From Pseudomonas mangrovi (lineage in GTDB: Bacteria > Pseudomonadota > Gammaproteobacteria > Pseudomonadales > Pseudomonadaceae), in contig NZ_QASN01000020.1 of assembly GCF_003052585.1 (NCBI RefSeq), positions 496,001 through 560,000 on the forward strand: a stretch of 64,000 bases of DNA, in the 5' to 3' direction. The position numbers and the translations under genes are program-made. Under the pieces are notes generated by a model. That model searched no databases and was not told where the DNA came from. It saw only the letters and a program-made list of their open reading frames with translations. Shown piece after piece: positions 19,638 through 27,305 of this stretch; position 1 is the stretch's first letter; each line of letters starts with the position of its first letter.

Positions 19638-22142
19638 TCAGGCGCTGCGCAGCAGGCTCAGCGGGCTGGCGCTGAGCGCCTTGCGTGTACCCAGGGTGCC
19701 GGCGAACACGATCAGCGCAGCGCCGAAAACCGGCAGCAGCAGCAGCCAGGGATGCGGAGCCCAGACCAGATCGAAAACCTGCCGGTAGAGCAGGTAGCTG
19801 ACCAACTCGCAGCCCAGCGCGGCGAGCAGCCCGCTGGCGGCGCCGAGCACGGCAAACTCGGCGCGCCGCGCATTGAGCAGCAGTGAGCGCCGCGCACCCA
19901 GGGCGCGGAGCAGTGCACCCTGGCGCAGGCGTTCGTCCAGCGTCGCCTGCAGGCCGGCAAACAGTACGCAGAGTCCTGCGGCGAGGACGAACAGCAACAC
20001 GTATTCCACGGCCAGCGTCACCTGCGCCAGGATCGCCCGCAATTGCGCCAGTATCGCTTCGACCTGCAGCAGGGTGGCACTGGGAAAGCTTCGCGACAGC
20101 GCTACCAACTCGCGTTCGCTGTCGGGCGGCAGGTAGAAGCTGGTCAGGTAGGTGGCAGGCAGATCTTCCAGCGTGCCGGGCTCGAAGATCATGAAGAAGT
20201 TGGGCTTGAAACTGTCCCACTCGACGCTGCGCAGGCTGCGAATCTGCACATCGCGCTCCAGGCCGCCGACGTTGAAGGTCAGGCGATCGCCCAACTTCAG
20301 GTCCAGACGCGCCGCCAACTCCGCTTCTACCGACACGCCCGGCAGCTCGCCAGGTTGCAGCGGCTGCCACCATTGCCCGGCCGTCAGGCGATTGCCCTCG
20401 GGCAGCTCGGCCGACCAGGTCAGGCTCAGGTCGCGGCGCAGCGCGTTGTCGCCACCTTCTTCCTTGGTTACGGCGCGGCGTACCGGGACAGCGTTGATTT
20501 CCATCAGGCGGCCGGGAGTTACCGGATAGAGGGTTGGCGTCTCGCTGGAAAGGGCGGCGACGCGGGCGGCAAAAGCCTCCTTTTCCGCCGGCAGTACATT
20601 CAGGGCGAAATGGTTGGGCGAGTTCTCCGGCAGCTGGGCCTGCCAGTTGTCGAGAAGCTCTCCGCGGAGCAGGGCTACCAGGGCCATGGACATCAGGATC
20701 AGACCGAAGGCCAGTGCCTGTCCGGCGGCAGCGAGTGGATGACGCAACAACTGGCCGACGCCCAGACGCCAGGACAGCGACGCATTCTCCAGCAGGCGCC
20801 TGGCGCCACGCAGGAGCTGCAGCATCAGCCCGCCCAGCAGCAGAGTGGCGACCAGGCCGCCGCCCAGCAGTGACAGGGTCAGCCCAAGATCAAGGCTGAG
20901 GCGCCACATGATCAGGCCTAGCGCGAGCAGGGCCGTGCCATATATCAGCCAGCTACTGGGAGGGACCGGCAGCGCGTCGCTGCGCAGTACGCGCAGTGGT
21001 GGAACCCGGCCAAGGGCGGCGAGTGGCGGCAGGGCAAAGCCGGCCAGTGCCACCAGGCCGGTGGCGATCCCGGCCAGGGCCGGCAATGCGCCTGCGCCGG
21101 GAACGTCAGCGGGCAACAGATCGCCGAGCAGCATGAACAGGACATGCTGACCGAACCAGCCGAGGAGTGCGCCGAGGGAGCTGGCCAAGAGTCCGAGCAG
21201 GGCAAGCTGCAGGCAGTAGAAGCCCAGCGCCTGACGGCGGGAAAGGCCCAGGCAGCGCAGCAGCGCACTGGCGTCGTAACGGCGCACGGCAAAGCGTGTG
21301 GCGGACAGCGCCACGGCGACACCACACAGCAGGATCGCGGCAAGGCTGGCCAGATTCAGATAGCGCTCGGCGCGGCCCAGCGCTCCGCCAATCTGGCGGT
21401 TGCCGCCGCGTGCGTCTTCCAGCTTCTGCTGCGGCTTGAGATCGGCCTCGACCTCCTGACGGTAGCGCGCCAGCGCATCCGTCGAGCCACTCCACAGATC
21501 GCGATAGCGCACTCGGCTGCCGGGCTGGATCACGCCGGTTTCGGCAAGGTCGTCGAGGTGCATCAGCACGCGTGGATTGAAGCTGTAAAAGTCGCCCGCG
21601 CGATCCGGTTCGTGGGTAAGGACGCGGGTGAGTCGCAGGCGCTTGTCACCTACCTCTATCTCGTCCCCCGGGGCCAGGCTCAGCGCAGCGAAAAGACGGG
21701 CCTCCGCCCAAGCCTCGCCCGGCCGGGGTCCTTGCGAGACCTCGTCGGCCAGGTAGGGCGCGCTTGCGCTACGCAGATTGCCGCGCAGGGGATAGCGGCT
21801 GTCGGCGGCCTTGACCGCGGCGAGCTGGATGTCCTGGTCGGTCGCTATGACGCTGGAAAACTCGACCACTCTGGCGTGGGTAAGCCCAAACTTCAGACCG
21901 CTGTCGATCTGCTGCGGAGCAGGGCTCAGACTGCCGCTCAGCTGCAGGTCGGCGCCGAGGAACTCGGTGGCGCGCAGCAGCATGGCGCCATTGAGACGGG
22001 CGCTGAAGTAGCCGATCGCGCTGCTGGCCGTCACCGCAACCAGCAGTGCGAAGAACAGTACCCGCAGCTCTCCAGCGTGCGATTCGCGCATCAGCTGACG
22101 CGCTGCCAGGCGCAGCAGGCGGGTGAAGGGCAGGTTGGTCAT
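19638..22142 (-). CDS. FtsX-like ABC transporter permease (YbbP-like)
   Basis: This permease has about 834 residues. An N-terminal helix (about 25-45) is followed by a large periplasmic domain, paired FtsX/MacB-type membrane cores near residues 240-360 and 690-820, and further helices between. The start at 22142 is selected because it overlaps the stop of the ATPase gene (ATGA) and gives MTNLPFTRLLRLA; a start 57 bases upstream would lie inside that gene. The pairing with a LolD/YbbA-like ATPase divergent from tesA matches the ybbA-ybbP-tesA neighbourhood known in enterics. Such pairs probably move or extract envelope lipids or proteins, but the substrate is not known. Confidence 0.88.
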   Translation of the reverse strand: MTNLPFTRLLRLAARQLMRESHAGELRVLFFALLVAVTASSAIGYFSARLNGAMLLRATEFLGADLQLSGSLSPAPQQIDSGLKFGLTHARVVEFSSVIATDQDIQLAAVKAADSRYPLRGNLRSASAPYLADEVSQGPRPGEAWAEARLFAALSLAPGDEIEVGDKRLRLTRVLTHEPDRAGDFYSFNPRVLMHLDDLAETGVIQPGSRVRYRDLWSGSTDALARYRQEVEADLKPQQKLEDARGGNRQIGGALGRAERYLNLASLAAILLCGVAVALSATRFAVRRYDASALLRCLGLSRRQALGFYCLQLALLGLLASSLGALLGWFGQHVLFMLLGDLLPADVPGAGALPALAGIATGLVALAGFALPPLAALGRVPPLRVLRSDALPVPPSSWLIYGTALLALGLIMWRLSLDLGLTLSLLGGGLVATLLLGGLMLQLLRGARRLLENASLSWRLGVGQLLRHPLAAAGQALAFGLILMSMALVALLRGELLDNWQAQLPENSPNHFALNVLPAEKEAFAARVAALSSETPTLYPVTPGRLMEINAVPVRRAVTKEEGGDNALRRDLSLTWSAELPEGNRLTAGQWWQPLQPGELPGVSVEAELAARLDLKLGDRLTFNVGGLERDVQIRSLRSVEWDSFKPNFFMIFEPGTLEDLPATYLTSFYLPPDSERELVALSRSFPSATLLQVEAILAQLRAILAQVTLAVEYVLLFVLAAGLCVLFAGLQATLDERLRQGALLRALGARRSLLLNARRAEFAVLGAASGLLAALGCELVSYLLYRQVFDLVWAPHPWLLLLPVFGAALIVFAGTLGTRKALSASPLSLLRSA

Positions 22143-22825
22143 GCTGGCTCCGCCGCGCCTACGATGCGACCGGCGTCCAGACGGATCTGGCGCTGGCAAC
22201 GTGCGGCCAGCCGCGGGTCATGGGTGACCAGGATCAGCGTGGTGCCGCGCTCGCGGTTGAGTTCAAAAAGCAGGTCGCAGATGTGCTCGCCGGTATGGCT
22301 GTCGAGATTGCCGGTCGGTTCGTCAGCAAACATGATTTTCGGGTCGGCAGCGAATGCGCGAGCGATTGCCACGCGCTGCTGTTCTCCGCCGGAGAGTTGG
22401 CGGGGTGAATGGCTCAGGCGTTCGCCCAAGCCTACTCGGCCGAGCAGCTCGGTGGCGCGCTCGCGGGCGTTGGCGTGGCCCTCGAGCTCCAGTGGCAGCA
22501 TGACGTTTTCCAGTGCATTGAGGCTGTCGAGCAACTGGAACGACTGGAAGACGAAGCCCACCTGCTCCGCACGCACGCGAGCGCGCTGGTCCTCGTCGAG
22601 ACGTTCAAGAATTTGCCCGGCGAGCTCAACGCTGCCTTCGCTGGGCAGATCCAGGCCAGCCAGAAGGCCGAGCAGGGTGGATTTGCCCGATCCGGAGCTG
22701 CCGATGATGGCCAGGCTGTCGCCTGCCATCACGTCCAGTTCGATGCTGTCGAGAATCCGCAGCTCTCCTTCCGCGCTAGGGACGACTTTGCTAAGGTTCC
22801 GCGCACTCAGGATGCTGACGTTCAT
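22139..22825 (-). CDS. ABC transporter ATP-binding protein (YbbA/LolD-like)
   Basis: This 228-residue ATPase has Walker A GSSGSGKST, the signature LSGGEQQRVAIARA, Walker B KIMFADEPTGNLD and an H-loop in LVTHDPRLAA. The GNLD form and short length place it in the MacB/LolD/FtsE group that energises FtsX-type permeases. It overlaps the permease gene by 4 bases. Its ATG (22825) nearly abuts the tesA start on the opposite strand, so the two genes have almost no intergenic space and their promoters must lie within each other's coding ends. Confidence 0.92.
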   Translation of the reverse strand: MNVSILSARNLSKVVPSAEGELRILDSIELDVMAGDSLAIIGSSGSGKSTLLGLLAGLDLPSEGSVELAGQILERLDEDQRARVRAEQVGFVFQSFQLLDSLNALENVMLPLELEGHANARERATELLGRVGLGERLSHSPRQLSGGEQQRVAIARAFAADPKIMFADEPTGNLDSHTGEHICDLLFELNRERGTTLILVTHDPRLAARCQRQIRLDAGRIVGAAEPA

Positions 22826-22835
22826 GGGGAATCCG

Positions 22836-23441
22836 ATGTGTAGATGGTTGGCCGGAAGTCTTCTGGCCCTGATGTTGTGCGCTCAGCATCTGGCCGCCGC
22901 GCCTGTTCTGGTCGTCGGCGATAGTATCAGCGCCGCTTTTGGCCTGGATACCGCCAGCGGCTGGGTCGCATTGCTGGAACAGCGCATGCGCGAGCGGGGT
23001 TACCAGCAGCCGCTGGTGAACGCGTCGATCAGCGGAGACACCAGTTCCGGCGGGCTCTCGCGCCTGCCGCGACTGCTCAAGGAACATGCCCCTGAACTGG
23101 TGATTATCGAGCTGGGAGGCAACGATGGCCTGCGTGGCCAGCACCCCCGTCAATTGCAACATAATCTTGCGGCGATGATTGATCTCTCCACTGGCAGCGG
23201 CGCTAAAGTGCTTCTTCTGGGAATGCAGATTCCACCCAACTATGGTCGCCGCTACACCGAGGCGTTCGCCCAGGTGTATCCGCAACTGGCCGAGGAGAAG
23301 CAGGTGGTTCTGGTGCCGTTCTTCCTCGAAGGCGTGGCAGGCGTGCCGGGGATGATGCAGTCGGACGGCATTCACCCGACGCTGCAGGCTCAGCCGCAGT
23401 TGCTGGAAAACGTCTGGCCGTTCCTCGCGCCATTGCTCTGA
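22836..23441 (+). CDS. tesA: TesA: periplasmic acyl-CoA thioesterase I / GDSL esterase
   Basis: This is a 201-residue SGNH hydrolase. A signal peptide (MCRWLAGSLLALMLCAQHLAAA) precedes block I VVGDSISAAFG with the nucleophile Ser, block II SGDTSSGG, block III ELGGNDGLRG and block V SDGIHPTLQAQ with catalytic Asp and His. The enzyme hydrolyses thioesters and esters in the periplasm (thioesterase I/protease I/lysophospholipase L1 type). I choose ATG 22836, which follows GGGGA, over the ATG at 22824. A Cys at residue 2 is part of the signal and not a lipobox. It is divergent from the ABC ATPase. Confidence 0.94.
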   Translation: MCRWLAGSLLALMLCAQHLAAAPVLVVGDSISAAFGLDTASGWVALLEQRMRERGYQQPLVNASISGDTSSGGLSRLPRLLKEHAPELVIIELGGNDGLRGQHPRQLQHNLAAMIDLSTGSGAKVLLLGMQIPPNYGRRYTEAFAQVYPQLAEEKQVVLVPFFLEGVAGVPGMMQSDGIHPTLQAQPQLLENVWPFLAPLL

Positions 23442-23496
23442 TACTTCCGGCTGGAGGGCCTTTGCGCTACTGTTCGCCTCCGTTGCGGAGTTGCCG

Positions 23497-23778
23497 ATGA
23501 CGCGTCACGCCTGGTCCCTGCATGCCTTCCAGATGATCGTTCCCGACGAGCAGCTCGACCTGTTCGCCTGCAGGGAGGCGCGGCTGCACCTGGTTGCCCG
23601 TCAGCTGGAGCTTTCCGGGGAGGCTGATCGCACCCTGTGTGGCAGCCTGCTGCCCGCACAGCCTCGCTGGCAGAGCGTGGAGCGGGAGAAACTTCGGGAC
23701 CGCCGGCTCTGTGCTGCCTGCAGGGACGCGCTGACAGCCCATCGTCGCGGTCAGCGTGGTGAATGGTCACCACGCTGA
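23497..23778 (+). CDS. Small conserved-looking hypothetical protein
   Basis: This 93-residue protein has no signal peptide. It begins MTRHAWSLHAFQMIVPDEQLDLF and contains Cys residues near the middle (FACRE, TLCGS) and a CAAC motif near the C-terminus, so metal binding is possible. I recognise no characterised family. The ATG at 23497 has GGAG six bases upstream. A perfect 12-bp inverted repeat ends at the stop codon. It lies between tesA and the L,D-transpeptidase gene, all on the plus strand. Confidence 0.65.
   Translation: MTRHAWSLHAFQMIVPDEQLDLFACREARLHLVARQLELSGEADRTLCGSLLPAQPRWQSVEREKLRDRRLCAACRDALTAHRRGQRGEWSPR
23751..23778 (+). terminator. Perfect 12-bp hairpin ending at a stop codon
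   Basis: TCAGCGTGGTGA (23751-23762) pairs perfectly with TCACCACGCTGA (23767-23778) around a 4-base ATGG loop. The right arm ends exactly with the TGA stop of the upstream small gene. No T-run follows, so it may be a weak or factor-assisted terminator, or an mRNA-end stabiliser, before the L,D-transpeptidase gene. Confidence 0.5.
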
Positions 23779-23846
23779 GACTCCCGGATCGCTTGGCCCG
23801 CGTGTACAATTCACGCTCTCAAGAACCCTTTCAAGGAACCCTCAGG

Positions 23847-24809
23847 ATGTTGTCGCGCGCCTCGCTCGTCGCTCGTTCCCTGGCACTGTCTGCTGCCGTC
23901 TCGGCTGGCTCGGTGTCCGCGCTCGAGCTGCCTCTGCCTCCCCCGGGGGAGGATATCGTCGGCCAGATCCAGGTCATCGCGGCTCGTTATGAAGACACCT
24001 TCGCCGACCTGGGGACCGCCAACGATCTGGGTTATCTGGAGATGGTCGCCGCGAATCCCGGTGTTGACCCCTGGTTGCCGGGAGAGGGAACCGAGATCAT
24101 TCTGCCGACCCGCTACATTCTGCCGCCGGGTCCGCGCGAGGGCATCGTCATCAACCTCGCCGAATATCGCCTCTACTATTTCCCCAAGGGGCAGAACGTC
24201 GTTCATACCTTTCCCCTGGGTATCGGGCGTGAGGGCTGGGATTCGCCTATCGCGAATACGCGTATTACGGCGAAGACGCCCAACCCGGCCTGGTATCCGC
24301 CCAAATCGATTCGCGAGGAGCATGCCGCGGACGGCGATCCCTTGCCTACAGTAGTGCCGCCTGGCCCGGACAATCCGCTGGGGCCGTTCAAGATGACTCT
24401 GGGCGTTCCGGGATATCTGATTCATGGCTCGAACAAGAAGTTTGGTATCGGTATGCGGGTAAGTCATGGCTGTTTCCGCATGCTAAATCACAATGTTCTG
24501 CAGCTGGCTTCGATGGCGCCGGTGGGTACTTCGGTGCGCATTATCAATGAGCCGTACAAGTTCGGCGTCAGTGGCGGGCGGGTCTATCTGGAAGCCCACG
24601 CGCCCTTGGTGGATGAGGGTGAGGCTTCTGTCGTGGACAAGCATGCTGCGGTAATCAATGCCCTAATCAAGCAGGAAGGCCTGATCAACGAACTACGTCT
24701 GGATTGGGAAGTGGTGCGCGAAATAGTCGCTGCAGAGGATGGTCTGCCTATCGAGATCGCGGTTCCGTTGGATGAGGCACTTATCGCCGCGGAAGCGCTG
24801 CCCCAGTAA
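23847..24809 (+). CDS. L,D-transpeptidase (ErfK/YbiS family)
   Basis: This 320-residue exported enzyme has a signal peptide ending near SVSA. It continues with a LysM-like N-terminal module (DIVGQIQVIAARYEDTFADLG to GTEIILPTRYILP) and a YkuD catalytic domain with HGSN and SHGCFRML, Cys209 being the nucleophile. Family members form 3-3 peptidoglycan cross-links or attach outer-membrane lipoproteins to peptidoglycan. Its neighbour on the other strand is oprI, the Lpp-like lipoprotein, which is suggestive although attachment of OprI is debated. The start at 23847 follows CTCAGG and gives the signal peptide. It converges with oprI at a shared terminator. Confidence 0.92.
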   Translation: MLSRASLVARSLALSAAVSAGSVSALELPLPPPGEDIVGQIQVIAARYEDTFADLGTANDLGYLEMVAANPGVDPWLPGEGTEIILPTRYILPPGPREGIVINLAEYRLYYFPKGQNVVHTFPLGIGREGWDSPIANTRITAKTPNPAWYPPKSIREEHAADGDPLPTVVPPGPDNPLGPFKMTLGVPGYLIHGSNKKFGIGMRVSHGCFRMLNHNVLQLASMAPVGTSVRIINEPYKFGVSGGRVYLEAHAPLVDEGEASVVDKHAAVINALIKQEGLINELRLDWEVVREIVAAEDGLPIEIAVPLDEALIAAEALPQ

Positions 24810-24900
24810 TGGGGCGTGGTCCCAGCCCAGGTTGAAGGTGCATGCATTCTGTCTGGGCACGCCAGACGCACGAATAGTTTTTTTGAAGTGGAACTGACAT

Positions 24901-24931
24901 AAAAAAAGCCGACCCAAGGGTCGGCTTTTTT
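24901..24931 (-). terminator. Rho-independent terminator of oprI, symmetric
   Basis: AGCCGACCC (24907-24915) pairs with GGGTCGGCT (24918-24926). The stem is flanked by seven A on the left and six T on the right, so it works in both directions. It lies 17 bases beyond the oprI stop and also after the convergent L,D-transpeptidase gene. Confidence 0.9.
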
Positions 24932-24947
24932 CATAGCCCTAGGGCTA

Positions 24948-25199
24948 TTACTTGCGGCTAGCCTTTTCCAGCATGCGCAGGGCACGCTCGTTGGCTTCGT
25001 CGGCAGTCTGCTGAGCTTTCTGAGCAGCAGCCAGAGCCTCGTCAGCCTTGCGGTAGGCTTCGTCGGCACGAGCTTGAGCGCGAGCGGCTGCATCTTCAGT
25101 TGCAGTCAGACGTGCTTCGGTTTCTTTGGATACGCTGCTGCAACCGGTAGCCAGGACAGCTGCCAGGGCCAGAGCAGAGAATTTCAGAACGTTGTTCAT
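24948..25199 (-). CDS. oprI: Major outer-membrane lipoprotein OprI
   Basis: This 83-residue lipoprotein has the signal [20 protein letters not shown] with Cys at residue 20, then a single long helix of heptads rich in Ala, ending LEKASRK as in Lpp-type proteins whose C-terminal Lys can join peptidoglycan. It anchors the outer membrane and is usually among the most abundant proteins. The start at 25199 is used because it gives the exact 83-residue family length; in-frame ATGs at 25226 and 25241 are too far upstream. A GGGGAAAACG leader precedes it, and a small AATTTC/GAAATT hairpin (25232-25252) lies in the 5' leader. Confidence 0.97.
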   Translation of the reverse strand: MNNVLKFSALALAAVLATGCSSVSKETEARLTATEDAAARAQARADEAYRKADEALAAAQKAQQTADEANERALRMLEKASRK

Positions 25200-25231
25200 C
25201 GTTTTCCCCTTAAGGTGGACTTCCATAAAGC

Positions 25232-25286
25232 AATTTCCCAATAAGAGAAATTAGCCGGCCTACATACTACTCATTACTTTTAGTAA
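25232..25286 (-). promoter_or_regulatory. oprI leader hairpin and promoter-region palindrome
   Basis: AATTTC (25232-25237) and GAAATT (25247-25252) form a leader hairpin near the expected mRNA 5' end. TTACT-TTT-AGTAA (25274-25286) is a palindrome that overlaps where the -35 region would lie if TATGTA, read on the minus strand near 25260-25265, is the -10. The assignment of the promoter is tentative. Confidence 0.3.
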
Positions 25287-25413
25287 GTAAACGGAGGCGG
25301 CGCAAGAGCGGTGCTTTTTTTTATCTGTTGGATGATTTCTGTACAGCTTTTGGGGGGCGCAGAAAAAAATGTGCGGTTTTTCCCGGTGCGAGCGTCTAGG
25401 GTGCGGATGGCGG

Positions 25414-25436
25414 TGCTGTCAGGGGGCCTGACAGCA
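25414..25436. promoter_or_regulatory. Perfect 10-bp inverted repeat upstream of the GntP-type gene
   Basis: TGCTGTCAGG (25414-25423) and CCTGACAGCA (25427-25436) flank GGG. The repeat lies about 50 bases before the permease ATG. It may be an operator or a leader hairpin. No T-run follows. Confidence 0.45.
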
Positions 25437-25461
25437 ACCGTCCAAGTGCGTTAAGTTGCGC

Positions 25462-25473
25462 AAAAAACAATAA
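25462..25473 (+). promoter_or_regulatory. A-rich Hfq/Crc-type motif before the GntP-type gene
   Basis: AAAAAACAATAA includes AACAATAA, an exact AANAANAA match, directly upstream of the AGAGG ribosome binding site of the permease at 25488. In Pseudomonas such sites mediate catabolite repression by Hfq-Crc, and transporters are typical targets. Pattern-based inference. Confidence 0.5.
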
Positions 25474-25487
25474 GGCAGAGGTCTAAC

Positions 25488-26867
25488 ATGCTTGGAAATT
25501 TTGGGCTGCTCGCCGGCCTGGCGTTGCTCATCTTCATGGCCTTGCGCGGGGTGAACATCTTCATCGCTGCGCTGGTGTGCTCTCTGGTAGTTGCCTTGAC
25601 CAACGGCCTGTTGCTGCCAAAGGCGTTCCTCGAGTACTTCCCGTTCGGTCCGCTGGGTGCATTCACCTTCGCCGGAAAGTTCTTCATCCTGTTCCTGTGC
25701 GGTGCGATCTTCGGCAAGGTCATGGCGACCAGCCAGGCCGCCCGCAGTATCGCGCTGGCGATCACGCAGAGCCTGGGGACCAAGCGTACCTTGTGGATAG
25801 GTATGCTGGTCTGCGCTCTGCTGACCTATGGCGGGGTGGTCGTTTTCGTGGTGGTCTTCACCATGTATCCGCTGGGTATCACGCTGATGCGCGAGGCAAA
25901 CCTGCCGAAGCGGATCTGGTGTGCAGCGACCTCGTTGGGTGCTGGCACCTTCACCATGACGGCGCTGCCGGGCACGCCTTCTATTCATAACGTCATCGCG
26001 GCCTCCGCGCTGGGTACGGATCTGTTCGCGGGGGCCTGGATCGGTATCCTCGCTTCGCTGCTGATGATCGCGATGGGCATGTGGTACGTCGAGCGGGAAT
26101 GGCGCCTGGCCCGGGTCACTGGCGAGGGTTTTGTGCCCAATGCCCAGGACCTGCGCATGGAAGAAATGGCTGGAGCACCGGGCGTCGGCCCGCACTGGGG
26201 CATGGCCATCGTGCCGATCCTGGTGGTGCTGGGCATCATCATGTCGCCGCGCCTGCTTACGCTCAGCGGCCTGGTTACTGTGGGCGAGGGCAGTCTTGGA
26301 CAGATCGTCGCCTTCAGTCAGCAGCAGCCCATCCTCTGGCCGAGCCTGGCACTGATGATAGCCACTGCGGTCGCGATCCTGCTGTTCCCGACGCTACGGC
26401 GTAATACGCTGCGTATCCTCGGACAGGGCGCCGATGATTCGATCATGCCGCTGCTGAATACTGCGGCGGTAATCGGGTTCGGCGGCGTGGTGACTCAGAC
26501 TGCAGGTTTCGGCCATTTCGCACAGTGGATCATCAGTGTCGACATGCCGCCGCTGCTGTCGGTATTCGCCTCGGTTAGCGTGGTGTCCGGCATCGTCGGC
26601 TCCTCCTCCGGCGGCCTGCAGATATTCATGCAGACGCTGGCGCCGAAGTATCTCGAGATGGGCGTCGAGCCGGAAATCCTCCACCGGATATCCAATATCG
26701 CTGCTGGCGGTCTGGACTCGTTGCCGCATTGCGGCGCCGTGATCGCCACACTGATGATCATGGGTCTGACGCACAAGCAGGCGTACAAGGACATTTTCAT
26801 CATCACCGTACTGGTACCGGTGATCACCTGCCTGATCTGCATTGGCGTACTGAGCGTCTTGAGCTAG
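25488..26867 (+). CDS. GntP-family permease
   Basis: This 459-residue inner-membrane protein has about 12-13 hydrophobic segments and the GntP family feel: an N-terminal LGLLAGLALLIFMALRG-like helix, a TMTALPGTPSIHN loop near residue 160 and a GLDSLPHCGAV motif near residue 410. The family imports gluconate and related organic acids, and some relatives serve hydroxybutyrate or other carboxylates. The substrate cannot be fixed here because no catabolic genes adjoin it. The gene seems monocistronic. It has an A-rich motif by the ribosome site and a hairpin upstream, so post-transcriptional catabolite control is likely. Confidence 0.85.
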   Translation: MLGNFGLLAGLALLIFMALRGVNIFIAALVCSLVVALTNGLLLPKAFLEYFPFGPLGAFTFAGKFFILFLCGAIFGKVMATSQAARSIALAITQSLGTKRTLWIGMLVCALLTYGGVVVFVVVFTMYPLGITLMREANLPKRIWCAATSLGAGTFTMTALPGTPSIHNVIAASALGTDLFAGAWIGILASLLMIAMGMWYVEREWRLARVTGEGFVPNAQDLRMEEMAGAPGVGPHWGMAIVPILVVLGIIMSPRLLTLSGLVTVGEGSLGQIVAFSQQQPILWPSLALMIATAVAILLFPTLRRNTLRILGQGADDSIMPLLNTAAVIGFGGVVTQTAGFGHFAQWIISVDMPPLLSVFASVSVVSGIVGSSSGGLQIFMQTLAPKYLEMGVEPEILHRISNIAAGGLDSLPHCGAVIATLMIMGLTHKQAYKDIFIITVLVPVITCLICIGVLSVLS

Positions 26868-26967
26868 CTTTTCCGGTCTGGCCAGTCGCGCGCTGCGGCT
26901 GGCTGGTCCCTAGCTTTCCCGAGCGGGAATGCTCGCAGCCCCGCTCGGCACATGCAGAGGACTGGCG

Positions 26968-27243
26968 ATGAATGACTTACTGAAGGTTCAGCACGACCCG
27001 GACGCGCACCGCTTCGAAGTGGTGCTGGATGGTGGTCGGGCCTACCTGGCCTACATGGACCTGGGCAAGAAGACGCTGGACTTCTATCGTACCTTCGTAC
27101 CGGACAACCTGCGTGGCAGAGGTATTGCCGCTGCTCTGGTGGAAGGTGCGCTGAGCTATGCCGAAAGCAGCGGCTATTCGGTGATTCCCTCTTGCTCCTA
27201 TGTCGAGCGCTACCTCGAGCGTCGCGGACAGACCGAGCACTGA
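26968..27243 (+). CDS. Small GNAT-fold N-acetyltransferase (YjdJ-like)
   Basis: This 91-residue protein matches the compact GNAT subfamily that has only the acetyl-CoA-binding core. The strand FEVVLDGGRAYLAYMDL is followed by FYRTFVPDNLRGRGIAAALVEGAL, where the RGRGIA loop is the pyrophosphate-binding motif, and SYVERYLERR at the end. The acceptor substrate is unknown. It starts at 26968, 100 bases after the permease, and is followed by a strong shared terminator. Confidence 0.85.
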   Translation: MNDLLKVQHDPDAHRFEVVLDGGRAYLAYMDLGKKTLDFYRTFVPDNLRGRGIAAALVEGALSYAESSGYSVIPSCSYVERYLERRGQTEH

Positions 27244-27260
27244 GGGCGAACGCCAGAGAC

Positions 27261-27289
27261 AAAAAAGCCGGAGCAATGCTCCGGCTTTT
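27261..27289. terminator. Bidirectional rho-independent terminator
   Basis: AAAAAAGCCGGAGC-AAT-GCTCCGGCTTTT: a long GC stem with A-run on the left and T-run on the right, between the convergent acetyltransferase and DAHP synthase genes. Confidence 0.93.
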
Positions 27290-27305
27290 CATTTGTCGGC
27301 TGGAG

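Noticed and set aside
21144..22835. A long plus-strand open frame running through the ABC permease and ATPase genes into tesA
   Set aside because: It is a shadow of the minus-strand genes; only the part from 22836 has the SGNH hydrolase pattern and a signal peptide.
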